Source: Paracamarosporium sp. OC-R06-R3
Lineage: Eukaryota; Ascomycota; Dothideomycetes; Pleosporales; Didymosphaeriaceae
DNA length: 64,000 nt
Assembly (NCBI GenBank): GCA_019828545.1
Contig: JACVRA010000246.1
Span: 310,001-374,000, forward strand
Direction: 5' to 3'
In this document: piece by piece, positions 32,633 through 44,980 of the stretch
Numbering within the stretch: the first letter of the stretch is position 1
Layout of the letters: every line of letters begins with the position of its first letter
Translations under genes and position numbers: made by a program
Notes under the pieces: model-generated
Told to the model about the DNA's origin: nothing
The model's database searches: none
Seen by the model: the letters and a program-made list of their open reading frames with translations, nothing else

Positions 32633-34202
32633 GTTATGAATCTGGATGCTCTAGCTGTCTTAGCTTACTTATAGTGCTATAACAAAGTTTAGGCACGCTG
32701 TGCTGTCATGCTTCAAGCTAGGCATCTACTAAATCTTATGTCTCGGTGCAGGTTTTCAATCAAGTCACTCGAACTTGAGTGGTATTGTATCGGGTTTGCA
32801 CATGTTTCTCAAACATATAGGACTCAAGAATTCTAGCTTGGTAGAAAAGACTCCTTGAGATCCATTTTCAGAAAACCGTTGACCATTTATGTGGGCTCTT
32901 GCGTCCGCATAGGATCCGGTATTTGGGAATTCCAGTCTTTTCGTGGCATGTCACTACAGCGACGAGGTACTGGACCTATGAGATGAAAATAGCTACAGAG
33001 TATAAAACAAATGATGAAATCACTCATTATCTCCCATCGAAAGGTTTTGTCCGCAAAATCCCATTCCACTGTTGATATCTTGTGCAATTATCGTCACTTT
33101 ATGATTTCACAACAAGCACGCCGCCTGGTCGCTCGCGCAGCGTAAAATTATACGGATAATCCTCATGAACAGATGTCTCCGCCGCATCTAAACAATGATT
33201 GAGAATAGGGTGTTCGAACTTGCGTCGGAGGCAATAGTGAAAACCCAGTGAGAGTATGCTACGAATGATAAGAATACCGCCAATGTCACTGTCATGAAAG
33301 CTCTTATGGCATCATTTGTTACCGATTCGGTACATGGAATCTACGTTGCGTTGACCGTACCATCGACAAGCATGCGAAAGCGGGTCTTCTCTTGGTGTGG
33401 CATCAACCAGGATACCCAGTCGGTCATCGGTACTCTGGCCTACGATGGTGTTTTAGGTTGGAGGAATAGTGGAGGTTTCCATGTTAGTTCTGATGGGTAA
33501 CTAATGGAAATGAATCGTATTGCTTTGTGCTTGGAGGAGGTAGCGTGTCGTGTAGCTTATTCAACCGCACTTGATCCGTCCAGTATTCGAAAGAACCATC
33601 ATGAAATGCTGCATACACCTTCATCTTGCACAGAAAACTACAAACAAGCTGCTGAGTGTTCTTGAACCCTATGTTTCATACTTTTTTTCTATCTGAAGCG
33701 TCCATCAGCCATTTTTTGGGGTGTATGTTGTTGCGGTAGCCGTATATCCTCTGTACACTAGCGAAGGTGACTGAATGGTTTCATTCCAGGTAATTCATGA
33801 TATCCCAGTATGTTCACTTACCTCAGCGCAAATAATTCACAATGCTTTAAGTCCTGTGGAGCTGCGTCGCACAGGTTGTTTATCATCAAGAAATCGATCA
33901 GCTGAAGCCTTGCGTTAATGGCTTCATTGAACAGACCAAGCCATAACGATCTTTACAACGTCTTGTTATCTATGCAGTACATCGGACAGTGAATGAAATC
34001 GTTGCGCAGATATTGCGCCGTCCACATCCTATCCACTAAAGCAAGGAGGCTGAGAAAGCGGTGGGTCTTGTTATCGATTACGGACATAAGCGAGCCTCAT
34101 CCGAGGACTTGGCGAAGTCCAAGCTCAAAAGATACGTTTGCGGACAGCACACAGCAGTCATGAACACGATGCCACGCTTTTCTGCGCAACCACCCGGACG
34201 AC
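32633..34202. other. 1.6-kb intergenic region, AT-rich, no gene seen
   Basis: Only short ORFs without domain features. An ATG at 34159, 44 bp before the next gene's start and out of frame with it, would open a 24-codon upstream ORF overlapping that start, if it is transcribed. Confidence 0.45.
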
Positions 34203-37117
34203 ATGAATGGGATAGGCATAAAGACCAATGGTGAAGTCCACGTAGCGGAGCAACTGCCCACACCGTCCCTCTCGCCCGAGCCAGAAGATGTGACCCCGCC
34301 GATCTTGCAAACTACCGACCTACTGCTGGATGGGAACAGCGATGTTAAGATAAATGGGAATGGGGTTTTGAGCCCCACCGACCAGAGCCGGCGAACCAGC
34401 AACAATGACGAAGCGGTATTATCAGATACGAGCGAGAAAAGCAGACGAGTACCGCAGATTCGAAGACCTGGCGATGGGAGGCGGAGGAGTAGTGTGTCTG
34501 AGCAGGACAAGATGTTGAGGCTTAATCCCAAGAAGATACATGAATTGACAAGCGAGCCCGCGAGTATCCCCGTGCGGACAGCGACACCCATACAAGAGGA
34601 TGCAGAAGAGGGACAGATACCCGAAGAGGCTAAACCGACACGGGAGGGTGGCCGCGGGCTGGGAGCCCATCTAGAAGCAAGTTCGGAGCCCAACGGCGGT
34701 CAGAATAGAGTGAGAAGTCGCTCGCAGAGTAGGGAAATAAGAGCCGAGAGGGAAATAGTGGTGGTCAAGGGCCAAATGAATGAGCACAAACAACGGCCTG
34801 CTTTGAGGGAGAGATCTATCACCACACCGACTGTATTGCGGAGAAAACAGTCAAGTCAACGGTTACAAGGGCAAGGGCATGCGAACGAAGAGGAGAAGCG
34901 GTCCGCAAAGCACGTCCCTCCACCACTCAACCTGGATACCAGAGACACTAGAGAGACTCTGAAGGCGCCGCAGGAGAGGCATCGGGACGTGCCGTCGCCC
35001 ATGCCTCCAGTAATACCACTCCCACCCATGTCTATTCCGACTTTCCTCTCGCTCGAACTATCCGCCGACCGGCCCTCGCCGCTGTACATTTATCGGCCTT
35101 CAACAGCGGATTTCCCTTATGAATCTTCGAAAATCAAGTATGAACGCTTGGTCAACTTTCTACTTCTTCCACCCAAGCTAGAAGCTATACTGGGCTTTGG
35201 AGCTTTGGCCTGTTTGGATGCCTGGATGCATACCCTTACCATTCTACCACTTCGTTTTTTCATTGCTGTCGGCATTTTAATGAAGTGGTGGGCTTCCGTC
35301 ATGGTCAAAGAAGCCAAGTTCGTATACAAGGGTCTGCCTAGATTATGGAGACGGAGAAGACAAACAGAGACATCTACACCAGTGTTGAGCGCGCCTGCAG
35401 AGGAACTACTACCGTCTCGGTCACGAGGGCCATCGGCTTCCGCATCGGCTTCGACATCACCCCACCCTACGAGTGCAACGACGGGCAGGGAGAATGACCG
35501 CATTGGAATGAACTTCAGATTCCCAAATACCAAAGATGTTCCTCCACCAAAACGCGCGCGCACGCGGTATCGACATCGCCGCACAATGTCGACTCCTTCT
35601 GCGCTACTGCCGAGCCATAAGGCAGACATGCTCAAAGGCGCCTTGGTCGTTGTCAGCTGTATGGTTTTGATGCGCTTCGATGCTAGCAGAATGTATCACG
35701 GTATACGAGGGCAGTCTGCAATCAAATTGTACGTTATTTACAACGTCCTCGAAGTCTGCGATCGTCTCCTCTCTGCACTAGGCCAAGACGTTTTAGAATG
35801 TCTGTTTTCGCGTGAGACACTTGATCGCAATCCTGATGGTCGGAGCAAGGTGCTCCGACCTTTGTGGATGTTCGTACTTGCTTTGGTCTACAATGTTGCC
35901 CATGCGACAGCGCTCTTCTATCAAGTCATCACACTGAACGTTGCTGTTAACTCATATTCCAATGCGCTCTTGACACTACTCATGTCGAATCAATTTGTGG
36001 AGATCAAGTCCACCGTCTTTAAGAAGTTCGAGAAGGAGAACCTGTTTCAAATTACTTGCGCGGACATTGTTGAGCGATTTCAGCTGTGGCTGATGCTGCT
36101 CATTATTGCGATGCGCAATATCGTTGAAGTAGGAGGGCTTAGCATTGGTGCAGCTTCTTTCAGTAGCTCCTTCGTAAGTGGCAACACGACGACTTCAGCT
36201 CCTTTTTCAGCTTCGAGTATACTCCCAATGAGTTTCACAATCTTCCCGAAATGGATCGGACAGGTGTTGAGTCCATTTTTGCTGGTCCTTGGTAGTGAGA
36301 TGGCCGTGGATTGGTTGAAGCATGCGTATATCACGAAGTTCAATCAGACAAAGCCGGAGGTGTACGAAAAATTCCTTGATGTTCTTGCAAAGGACTATTA
36401 CTCCGACGTGAGTACCACCTTTATCCTGTTTTGTAGCGTACACTTACACAAACACAGGCTTTCAGCGACCAAAACCTCACACGGCGCCTCGGCTTGCCAG
36501 TCCTGCCTCTCAGCTGCCTTTTCATCCGCGCCGCAATCCAAACGTATCATATGTTTATCGCAACCCACATGCCGCTCCCCTTTCCCAGCACATCCACTTC
36601 GCTTGCTTCGAACGAACCACCGACATCCTCACCGGCCACAACAGCCGCCCTCGCACACATAGACCAGATCTTCCGCCGCGCTCTCGGCCGCTCCGCTTTC
36701 GGCACGGGGCCCTCAAACCCCAGCGCTCTCCCCTGGTACAGTCCCACATGGACGCTCGACGACCTAATTGCCGGCTCCACTATGCTCATTGTGTTCCTTA
36801 TCGCGTACCTATTCTTCCTTGCATTCAAGCTCCTGCTCGGTATGTGCCTCCTCCGTGTTGCGCGCAACAGATACAAAGGTATGAAGGAGAGGGAGCGCAT
36901 GAATGTAGAGACGGGTGGTAAAAGGATCGGAGGATGGGGCGTAGTAGACGTGGACGAGGAGAAGAGGAGATGGATCTACAACGACGACCCAGATTCGCTG
37001 GGAGCGCTGAGGGAAAGGGATGAGAGGGCAAGGCAAAAGGAAGAAAAAGAGAGGAAGGAGGGGACGACATTTGGGCACGTTTCGAGGTATGCAATGGTTG
37101 CGAAGAGGATCTGGTAG
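34203..37117 (+). CDS. TAPT1/Emp65-family multispan membrane protein
   Basis: Exons join(34203..36407, 36458..37117), 954 aa; intron 50 bp, phase 0. About the first 270 residues are disordered, with Pro/Ser/Arg-rich text. The conserved family block starts near residue 280 (FLSLELSADRPSPLYIYRPSTADFPYESSK) and includes several membrane segments plus YHGIRGQSAIKLYVIYNVLE, DVLECLF, NSYSNALLTLLMSNQFVEIK and GSEMAVDWLKHAYITKFNQ. A last membrane segment lies near residue 845 (STMLIVFLIAYLFFLAFKLLLG), followed by a charged cytoplasmic tail. Known: yeast Emp65 and human TAPT1 are endoplasmic-reticulum proteins; Emp65 works with the SUN-like protein Slp1 to protect folding of soluble ER proteins. Inferred: the same ER role here. 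The exact start is uncertain because the N-terminus is unconserved. Confidence 0.93.
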
Positions 37118-38349
37118 GAGGTGAGTGTGGTTGTTGGCTGGTAAACTAGTATTGGAGATGTGATGATCTTGTCGACGGTATGCAAGTTCGATATATGAAA
37201 TTCGCTGGAATTGGTTGTGTTATTCTAAGTTTGTACGGTGTTGTTTCGACTTCGTGGTCTTCATGACATTCGAACATACATTTTTCTAGCGTAAGTTCAG
37301 CATATTACAGTTCCCGAGTCCTGTTCATCCACCGCTGTTTCGGTTTAGCGTGGTACACCTACGAGTGCTGCAACATTTCCCCACCCCTAATACATCCACG
37401 ATAGCGCAAATAATATTTAATGTTCTATCATCGCTAGAACCGTTGTTTCCCTTGTTTCTGCACGGCTTCGAAAATTATTAAGCTGAATCCCTGTTTGCAA
37501 AGCGAACGGTTTGAGCTGTCAATCAGTGCCTTTAATGCACACTCTATGGTATTCCCTACGCACAGAACGGGGAAATGCTCGTACACTCGATTTGTACATC
37601 GTACATGGATCGCCTGCCCGCGGGCCCCGTAAATCGCATGTCTCATTGCATCGGGCTGTCACTTGTCTTGGCGGCATTGTAGATCGATCGGATGTTCTCG
37701 AGGCTCGGTCTTGTTTAGATGCCGGCGCGAGGCTATTTAGACCGTTTCTGACCACCACATGGCGTCACGTATCCACGACACCCGTTGGCATCAAAGCTTA
37801 AGCGATTCCTTCAGGCTCGTCCCGCGGACTGCCCCATACAGCTTGTACGAAAGCGCAGGGTTGCATGGTATCGAAACGCATTGCTGGAACAATATATGAC
37901 ATCAACACTTTTTCATCGCCAAGCCCTCCTATCAGACGTGAAAGGATGGCACCACCAGCGCTCAAAAGTATGGAGATGTCAAGGCAGTTGCGGGCTCATC
38001 TAGGAAGCCATAGCTCTAGGCTTCCACTTTCCCAAAGAATTCCGTGCAATACTTACAACCACCGGCCGAGGCACCGTTCATCACCGGCGCTGCGGGGACA
38101 ACAAAGAGCCTCATCATCGGCGCGTGCAGCCGCAAGACGGCGCATTAATTATTCTTAGTTGGTTGTCAAAATATCCTGCATAGGTATGTCCAGGACTGAA
38201 TTCAAGATGTCGGTGCAGGTGGCCGTTGTATTGCCTATCCCATAATGAGGTTTTCAATATGTCCAGACCTTCCAAGCCGCGCAGTAGTTGGTTGTGCGTC
38301 CCAATGCCATATACTAACACCGAGTACAAAAGCAGGTTAACCTATTGTT
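37118..38349. other. Intergenic, no gene seen
   Basis: 3' flank of the TAPT1-like gene and promoter region of the ABC transporter. ORFs at 37511-37801 and 37865-38158 lack any protein-like pattern. Confidence 0.5.
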
Positions 38350-41300
38350 ATGGATCGACCAACCCCACACATAGACGAATTGCCAGGCGGGTGGATGGAA
38401 ACGCCTGCGGATCCTGGCCGTGCACAATCTTACATTGGTACTCAAGGAAACGAGAATGCGCGGCCGACCCCGACTGCAAGCGATCAAGCGACTCCACACG
38501 AGGGCCAACAGACCACTTTTCTCAACTATTCGGGGATCGTAGGAAATAGCTCAGCTGGAAATGTACCCAGGAGTTCAAGTCACCTTTCATCTTCAACTGT
38601 GAACACGGCCGTTCCATCTCCTGATGATAAGGCATTACCGGAGGATGCGAAGCCCGTAAAGCTCGACGCAGAATGTCGCGAAGCAGTTGATTCTCTCAGC
38701 TCAGAGTCCTCATCATCTTCATCAGAAGAAGAAGAAGAAGAAGAAGAAGAAGAAGAAGAAGAGGATGTGGTTGTGGCTGTCAATTCATCGTCGACTCCTA
38801 TAAGGCCCCGCCTACAAGGAAAGGGCTCAAAACAAATGACCGAGGACGATCTCTTTCGCTCGTTGTCAAGGCGAAGAACAAGTACACTCCGTCGCTCCAA
38901 TACTGATGGCACAGCATCTAGCAGCGACGATGAACAGGAGGAGATCAATAAGCTAATGTCACGCATGTTCGGTCGCACAAGACAGGAATCATCCGAGGAA
39001 GAGAAGACCAGGCATGTTGGTGTTGTCTTCAAGAACTTGACTGTAAAAGGCATGGGCGTTGGCGCCGCGTTGCAGCCTTCGGTTGGTGACATATTTCTCG
39101 GTCTTCCTCGCTTCCTTAAAAATCTTGTTACCCAAGGGCCACGGAAAGCCGCCGGCAAGCCTCCTGTGCGCACCATCATCGACGACTTCTCAGGGTGCAT
39201 CAAACCTGGAGAGATGCTACTGGTATTAGGGCGGCCTGGCGCTGGTTGCTCTACCTTCCTGAAAATCCTAGGGAACCAAAGGTTCGGATTTGAGGAAATC
39301 ACCGGCGATGTTACGTATGGAGGAACGAGTGCGGATGAGATGAGGAAAAAATTTCGCAGCGAAGTCTTGTACAATCCTGAGGATGATCTCCACTACGCGA
39401 CGCTCAAAGTCAAGGACACGCTCAAGTTTGCACTGAAAACTAAAACGCCCGGCAAGGCTTCACGAAAAGAGGGCGAATCTCGAAAAGACTATGTGAATGA
39501 ATTCCTCCGGGTGGTATCGAAGCTGTTCTGGATCGAGCACACCATGGACACCAAGGTCGGAAACGAGTTGATACGTGGAGTATCAGGAGGAGAGAAGAAG
39601 CGAGTCAGTATCGCCGAGGCTATGATCACTAAGGTGAGTACGCCATGTTAATTGATAGATCGTGGGTCACTGCTAATGCTTTCTTTAGGCGTCTGTACAA
39701 AGTTGGGATAACAGTACGCGTGGATTAGACGCTAGCACTGCACTAGAATATGCCCAAAGTTTACGATCACTTACTAACATGGCCCACATCTCAACTGCAG
39801 TCGCTTTGTACCAGGCCGGCGAATCACTATACGGGCTTTTCGACAAAGTGCTGCTTATTCATGAAGGGCACTGCTGTTACTTTGGCCATGCAGACGATGC
39901 AGTGAGGTACTTCAAACGACTAGGATTTGTACAGCCAGACCGGTGGACTTCGGCAGATTTCATCACATCAGTCACCGACCTGAATGAAAGGCATGTCAAG
40001 GAGGGCTGGGAAGATCGTGTGCCAAGATCTGGTGCTCAGTTTGCAAAGATGTTCGAAGAGAGCCAACAGTACCAGGACAATCTCGCCGAAATCGAAGAGT
40101 TTGAGAAAGAAACGAGACGCTTGACAGAAGAGCGTCAAGGGGCCATGTCAAAGGCAACGAAGAAGAAGAACTTCACGCTACCATTCCACAAACAGGTGAT
40201 TGCATGTACATCCCGTCAAGCAAAGGTTATGCTTGGTGACCCACAGTCGCTATTTGGAAAATGGGGCGGCGTCCTCTTCCAAGCCCTTATCATTGGTTCG
40301 CTGTTCTACGACCTGCCGAAAACCGCAGCCGGAGTGTTCCCTCGGGGAGGTGTTTTATTCTATATGTTGCTCTTGAACGCCTTGCTCGCTCTTGCTGAGC
40401 TGACTGCTGCCTTCGAATCAAGACCAGTCCTGCTCAAACACAAGAGCTTTTCCTTCTATCGGCCATCCGCGTACGCTATCGCTCAGACACTGATAGATGT
40501 TCCTCAAGTGCTGATCCAGGTGTTCATCTTCGATATCGTCGTATATTTTATGTCGAATCTACAACGCACCGCCTCCCAGTTCTTCATTTCGCTACTATTC
40601 CTATGGATCATCACCATGACTATGTATTCATTCTTCCGAGCTATAGGATCGCTGGTAGGATCGCTGGATGTCGCAACAAGGATTACAGGAGTAGCAATTC
40701 AAGCCCTCGTGGTCTACACCGGATACCTCATCCCACCAAGTAAAATGCATCCATGGTTTTCATGGATTCGCTGGGTCAACCCTGTTCAATACGGATTCGA
40801 AGCGCTTCTGGCTAACGAGTACTACAACTTGGAGGTCGAGTGTGTCCCTCCCTATATTGTGCCTCAGATTCCGGGTGCGGAAAGTCAATACCAATCCTGT
40901 GCAATCCAGGGCAGTACCCCTGGTTCTTTGACGGTCAACGGCGCGGATTACATTTCGGTCGCTTACCAGTATTCGCGAAGTCATCTATGGCGTATGTACC
41001 CTCACCAACCTGTCTATTCCTCGTACTAATAGATGTGTAGGTAACTTTGGCTTCATTTGCGCGTTTTTCATCTTCTTTGTTGCCCTCACCGCTATCGGAA
41101 TGGAGTTGCAGAAGCCGAACAAGGGAGGAGGTGCCGTGACTATCTACAAACGAGGCCAAGTTCCCAAGACGGTTGAGAAAGCTATGGAGGTCAAGGCACA
41201 ACCCGGAGATGTTGAGAACGGCAAGTCAGAGGCCGTGATAAAAGATGGGGAGAAGAGTGACAGTAACGACTCTGTAGAAGGCGTCGCTAAGAACGAGACC

Positions 41301-43428
41301 GTCTGTAAGTCACGATAACCTTCGTTTTACATGCGTGAAGACTAACTACATACTTCTAGTTACTTGGCAGAATGTGACCTACACCATCCCTTACGAGAAG
41401 AATGAGCGAAAGCTTCTTCAGGATGTCCAGGGCTACGTGAAGCCTGGTAAACTGACTGCTCTAATGGGTGCATCAGGTGCCGGAAAGACGACATTGCTCA
41501 ATACCCTGGCCCAGAGAATCAACTTTGGAGTTGTTCATGGCGACTTCTTGGTCGACGGCCGACCGCTTCCATCTTCGTTCCAACGGTCCACTGGCTTCGC
41601 AGAACAAATGGATGTGCACGAGTCGACGGCTACTGTTCGTGAAGCGTTGAGGTTTTCGGCCAAACTTCGACAACCTAAAGAGGTTCCTTTGCAGGAGAAG
41701 TACGACTACGTTGGGAAGATCATTGAACTACTTGAGATGCAAGACATTGCGGGAGCGGCTATCGGCGTTCCTGGGTCGGGTCTAAACCAAGAGCAACGCA
41801 AGCGTGTCACCATAGGTGTTGAACTCGCTAGCAAGCCTGAGCTGTTGATGTTTCTGGACGAGCCGACGTCGGGTCTGGATTCAGGCGCTGCCTTCAACAT
41901 TGTTCGATTCTTGCGGAAGCTGGCCGACGCTGGGCAGGCGATCTTGTGTACGATCCATCAGCCGTCGTCTGTTCTGTTCGAACACTTTGACCAATTGCTT
42001 CTGCTAAAGTCAGGTGAGTCCTTACAAGGGGTATGAATTGTATGGGGAACAAATGCTAAGCGGTAGATCACAGGCGGGAGGACAGTGTACTTTGGAGAGC
42101 TTGGCCACGATAGCCGCACGCTCCTTGACTATCTCGAACGAAACGGTGCGAAGAAGTGCCATCCGAAAGGGAACCCAGCAGAATATATGCTTGAAGCAAT
42201 CGGTGCTGGCGATCCCAACTACAAGGGCAAGGATTGGGGTGATGTTTGGGCATCATCACCGGAGAACGAAAAGCTCACGCAGGAAATTCAAGAGATCATC
42301 TCAACTCGTCGAGATGCCGGCAAAGATCAGCCACGCGATGATAGGCGGTACGCTATGCCGCTGACAGCTCAGCTTTCTACCGTCATCCACCGCAACTTCG
42401 TGCAGATGTGGAGGGATCCGCCCTACGTTGTCGGATTGACTATGCTGCACATCATCACGGGTCTGTTCAACGGCTTTACCTTCTGGCATCTCGGAAATAG
42501 CCAGATCGATATGCAGTCACGCCTCTTCTCGACGTTCATCACACTGACAATCTCACCGCCACTCATCCAGCAGTTGCAGCCTCGCTACATACGATTGCGC
42601 TCGCTCTATTCGTCTCGCGAAGGCAACGCGAAGATCTACTCCTGGACGGCCTTTGTCTGGGGCGCCATACTCAGCGAGCTTCCCTACCGAGTGGTGGCTG
42701 GTACGATCTACTGGTGCTGCTGGTATTGGACGACATGGTTCCCGCGCGACACGTACACGTCGGCCAGTGTCTGGCTCTTCATGATGGCGTTCGAGATATA
42801 CTATCTTGGGTTCGGGCAGGCGATAGCAGCATTTGCACCCAACGAGCTCTTGGCTTCGCTGCTGGTGCCGCTGTTCTTCACCTTCATAGCGGGCTTCTGC
42901 GGCGTCGTTGTCCCCTACGTTGGGTTGCCAACGTTTTGGCAAAGCTGGATGTACTGGCTGACGCCGTTCCGCTACCTCCTTGAAGGGTTCCTGGCGTTGC
43001 TCGTGCGAGGTCAGCCAATTGTATGCGACACTAACGAGTTTGCCGTCTTCTCGCCCCCACCGGGACAAGACTGCCAGGCGTACGCTGGTGACTTTGCCCA
43101 GCAGAGCGGTGGATACGTGCAGGCGCAGCCGAACGGGCAGTGTGGGTACTGCCAATACGCAACGGGCGACGCTTTTGCGGCTTCGTTCAACGTCTTCGAG
43201 AAGAACATCTGGTAAGTGATTGGTTCATGTGTGTTCAGCGGGAGCTAACTGGTATGCAGGCGTGACTTTGGGATCATGTGGATCTTCATCTTGTTCAACT
43301 TTGCGGTGGTGTTCCTGTGCACGTGGCTCTACTTGGGAGGTGGCCACAAGATCAAGTCGATGTTCAGCTCAAAGAGTCGGGGGGACAAGAAGGAGAGGAA
43401 TAGGAGGCGGAATGGGGACAAGGCGTAG
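38350..43428 (+). CDS. PDR-type (ABC-G) full-size ABC multidrug transporter
   Basis: Exons join(38350..39633, 39689..40991, 41041..41304, 41360..42013, 42074..43211, 43260..43428), 1603 aa; five introns of 48-60 bp. The layout is NBD-TMD-NBD-TMD, the reverse order that defines the PDR group. NBD1 has the group's degenerate Walker [10 protein letters not shown] (294-302), signature VSGGEKKR (411-418) and [11 protein letters not shown] in place of a normal Walker B. NBD2 has a canonical Walker [10 protein letters not shown] (987-995), signature LNQEQRKR and [14 protein letters not shown]. Two sets of about six membrane spans follow the NBDs. Known: PDR pumps use ATP to export drugs, fungicides, plant defence compounds or sterols across the plasma membrane. 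An N-terminal run of 13 Glu is unusual. The total is about 100 residues longer than typical, mostly from the acidic N-terminus. Substrate unknown; no cluster around it. Confidence 0.95.
38725..38763 (+). repeat. Coding GAA triplet repeat (13 Glu)
   Basis: Twelve GAA plus one GAG in frame in the ABC transporter N-terminus, preceded by a serine run. Likely length-variable between strains. Confidence 0.9.
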
Positions 43429-44842
43429 ACAGGGAGAGGGAGAGAGAGAGCACAGCATTCGCGTATGTCAATTCCGTTAGCTGCGAGTGGTCCGCGGCCG
43501 GCCGGTGCGAATCCACCCGAGCCATGAGGCTCGAGCATGGCACGCCCACCAAGGCCCAGTGGCGTTAGTCACGGTTCTCCACATGGAGGATTAGATAATG
43601 TTTAGTTTGTGGAGCGGTTCTGTAACTCGTGCATGCGGTTCTGAAGAGACTTCCAGCAGAAGCTCGACGGGGCATTTCAGAGGGGAGCGGTCGGAGGGTG
43701 TTTGTGGTGGTACAGTCCACGTAGGCGGTGCAGTGGAGGTGGAGGTTGCTGCTAAGCATCGAGGTCATCTAATGCCGCAATCAAGTCGCGCAAACGCAGG
43801 GCTGGGCAAATCCCAGGGCCTCGTTTGACGCGTGCATATGCTGCGTGTAACCGCGCGAATTTCGCGACCTTCCCCCACGATCCAGCACGAAAATAGCCAT
43901 ATTGGATTGCAACGACGGGGCGCCAAAGGGGTGGTGCTAGATGAGGCGGCCTCCCTCGGCTTTGACGACGTTGTTGGCCACTCCGCCTGCCCGAGGGAGC
44001 GTCGTCGACTAGCATCGTCGTCGCCCGCCTAGAGCGACACGGGGGCAGGGGTGTGCCTTGGCGCCAGCGAAGAGGAACCGGAACAGCTGCGCGCGTTCAC
44101 GTGTTAGCGAAGGCCTGGCTGTCGCTCGGGTGCTGCACCGGCAACGACGCCGTATCTGCGGTGCAGCTCGGGAACCCTGCCGTGCATAGCCAGCCGGCCA
44201 GCCAGCTGCCGAGGGGATTTGCGTCTGCAATGTGTCTGCAGCGCTGTGTGTGTGCGTGTGTGTGTGCGTGTGTAGAGTGCCAAACAAATATTGATGCCCT
44301 CAGTGGCCAGTCGAGGCGCGCCTAGTCTCGTGTGGGGTTTCCGCTTCCGGCGCGACGTCATGCCTCGTACCTCTACGTTCCTTCCCCACACAACGAAGCA
44401 ATCGCTCGCCGCGCCCGCCCCCCAGCAAGCACCGCAAGGCGAGCCAGAGCTGCAACCACGCAGCAATCGGTCCTGTACGGGCTCCCGTGTTTCTCAGCGT
44501 GCGCGTGCGAGCCTCGTGGGTGGCTGCTCGAGCGTCATGTGAAGCCTCGTTCCAAGACAATGACATCGCTGTGACCCGTCGTCGCAGCGCAGATCGACCA
44601 GGGCCATGGTGTTCCTTTCACGCCCACGCATAAAGGGCCTGGCTATGCGTTGCCGGCTCGTCTCCAGCGCGCTCCTGTCTCTTCCGACCGTCGCAACTGC
44701 CTTCCGACTCTTCCCGCCTGCACACACAGCCCGTCTAACTAACTCCTACTATACGCGCCCCCAGCCCAATCAACGCCCCCCGGCTGCCGCTCTAGTCCCC
44801 GGTCTCAGACGTTGGAACTTGGGCTACGCCGTCACAATGGAG
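43429..44842. other. GC-rich intergenic / PEPCK upstream region
   Basis: 3' flank of the ABC gene, then the long upstream region of PEP carboxykinase. It contains GC-rich sequence with many chance ORFs and a GT dinucleotide repeat. An ATG at 44606 opens a frame that is continuous with PEPCK (see finding). Confidence 0.5.
44245..44273. repeat. GT-dinucleotide microsatellite with GC interruptions
   Basis: Alternating T/G run with two CG breaks, in the upstream region of PEPCK. Its complement makes a spurious poly-Thr/His ORF. Confidence 0.85.
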
Positions 44843-44848
44843 TATAAA
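44843..44848 (+). promoter_or_regulatory. Probable TATA box of PEPCK
   Basis: TATAAA 138 bp ahead of the favoured start codon, followed by a CT-rich leader directly before the ATG at 44981. This arrangement suits a strongly expressed, regulated gene. Confidence 0.45.
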
Positions 44849-44980
44849 GCCCTCGACGAACCCCTCATTCGAACATCAAGCCCCGCGCCTTTGGCCCAAG
44901 ACTTTGCCCGTCAGCAGGTGTCCAAGCAGCAGCGTTCAAACTACCACTCGTCCTCCATCTCCTCTCAAGTCACCCGCACC

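Noticed and set aside
38580..39374. Minus-strand 264-aa ORF in the ABC transporter N-terminus
   Set aside because: Shadow of the Ser/Glu repeat and NBD1 coding sequence.
42553..43155. Minus-strand 200-aa ORF within the ABC transporter
   Set aside because: Antisense to well-supported membrane and NBD2-side coding sequence; Arg/Glu-rich shadow with no motif.
43495..43525. TRNA-like T-arm sequence (GGTGCGAATCCACC)
   Set aside because: No D-arm, anticodon arm or acceptor stem could be placed upstream; resemblance is limited to one arm.
44009..44466. Overlapping minus-strand ORFs with poly Thr-His
   Set aside because: Produced by the GT microsatellite; no real protein character.
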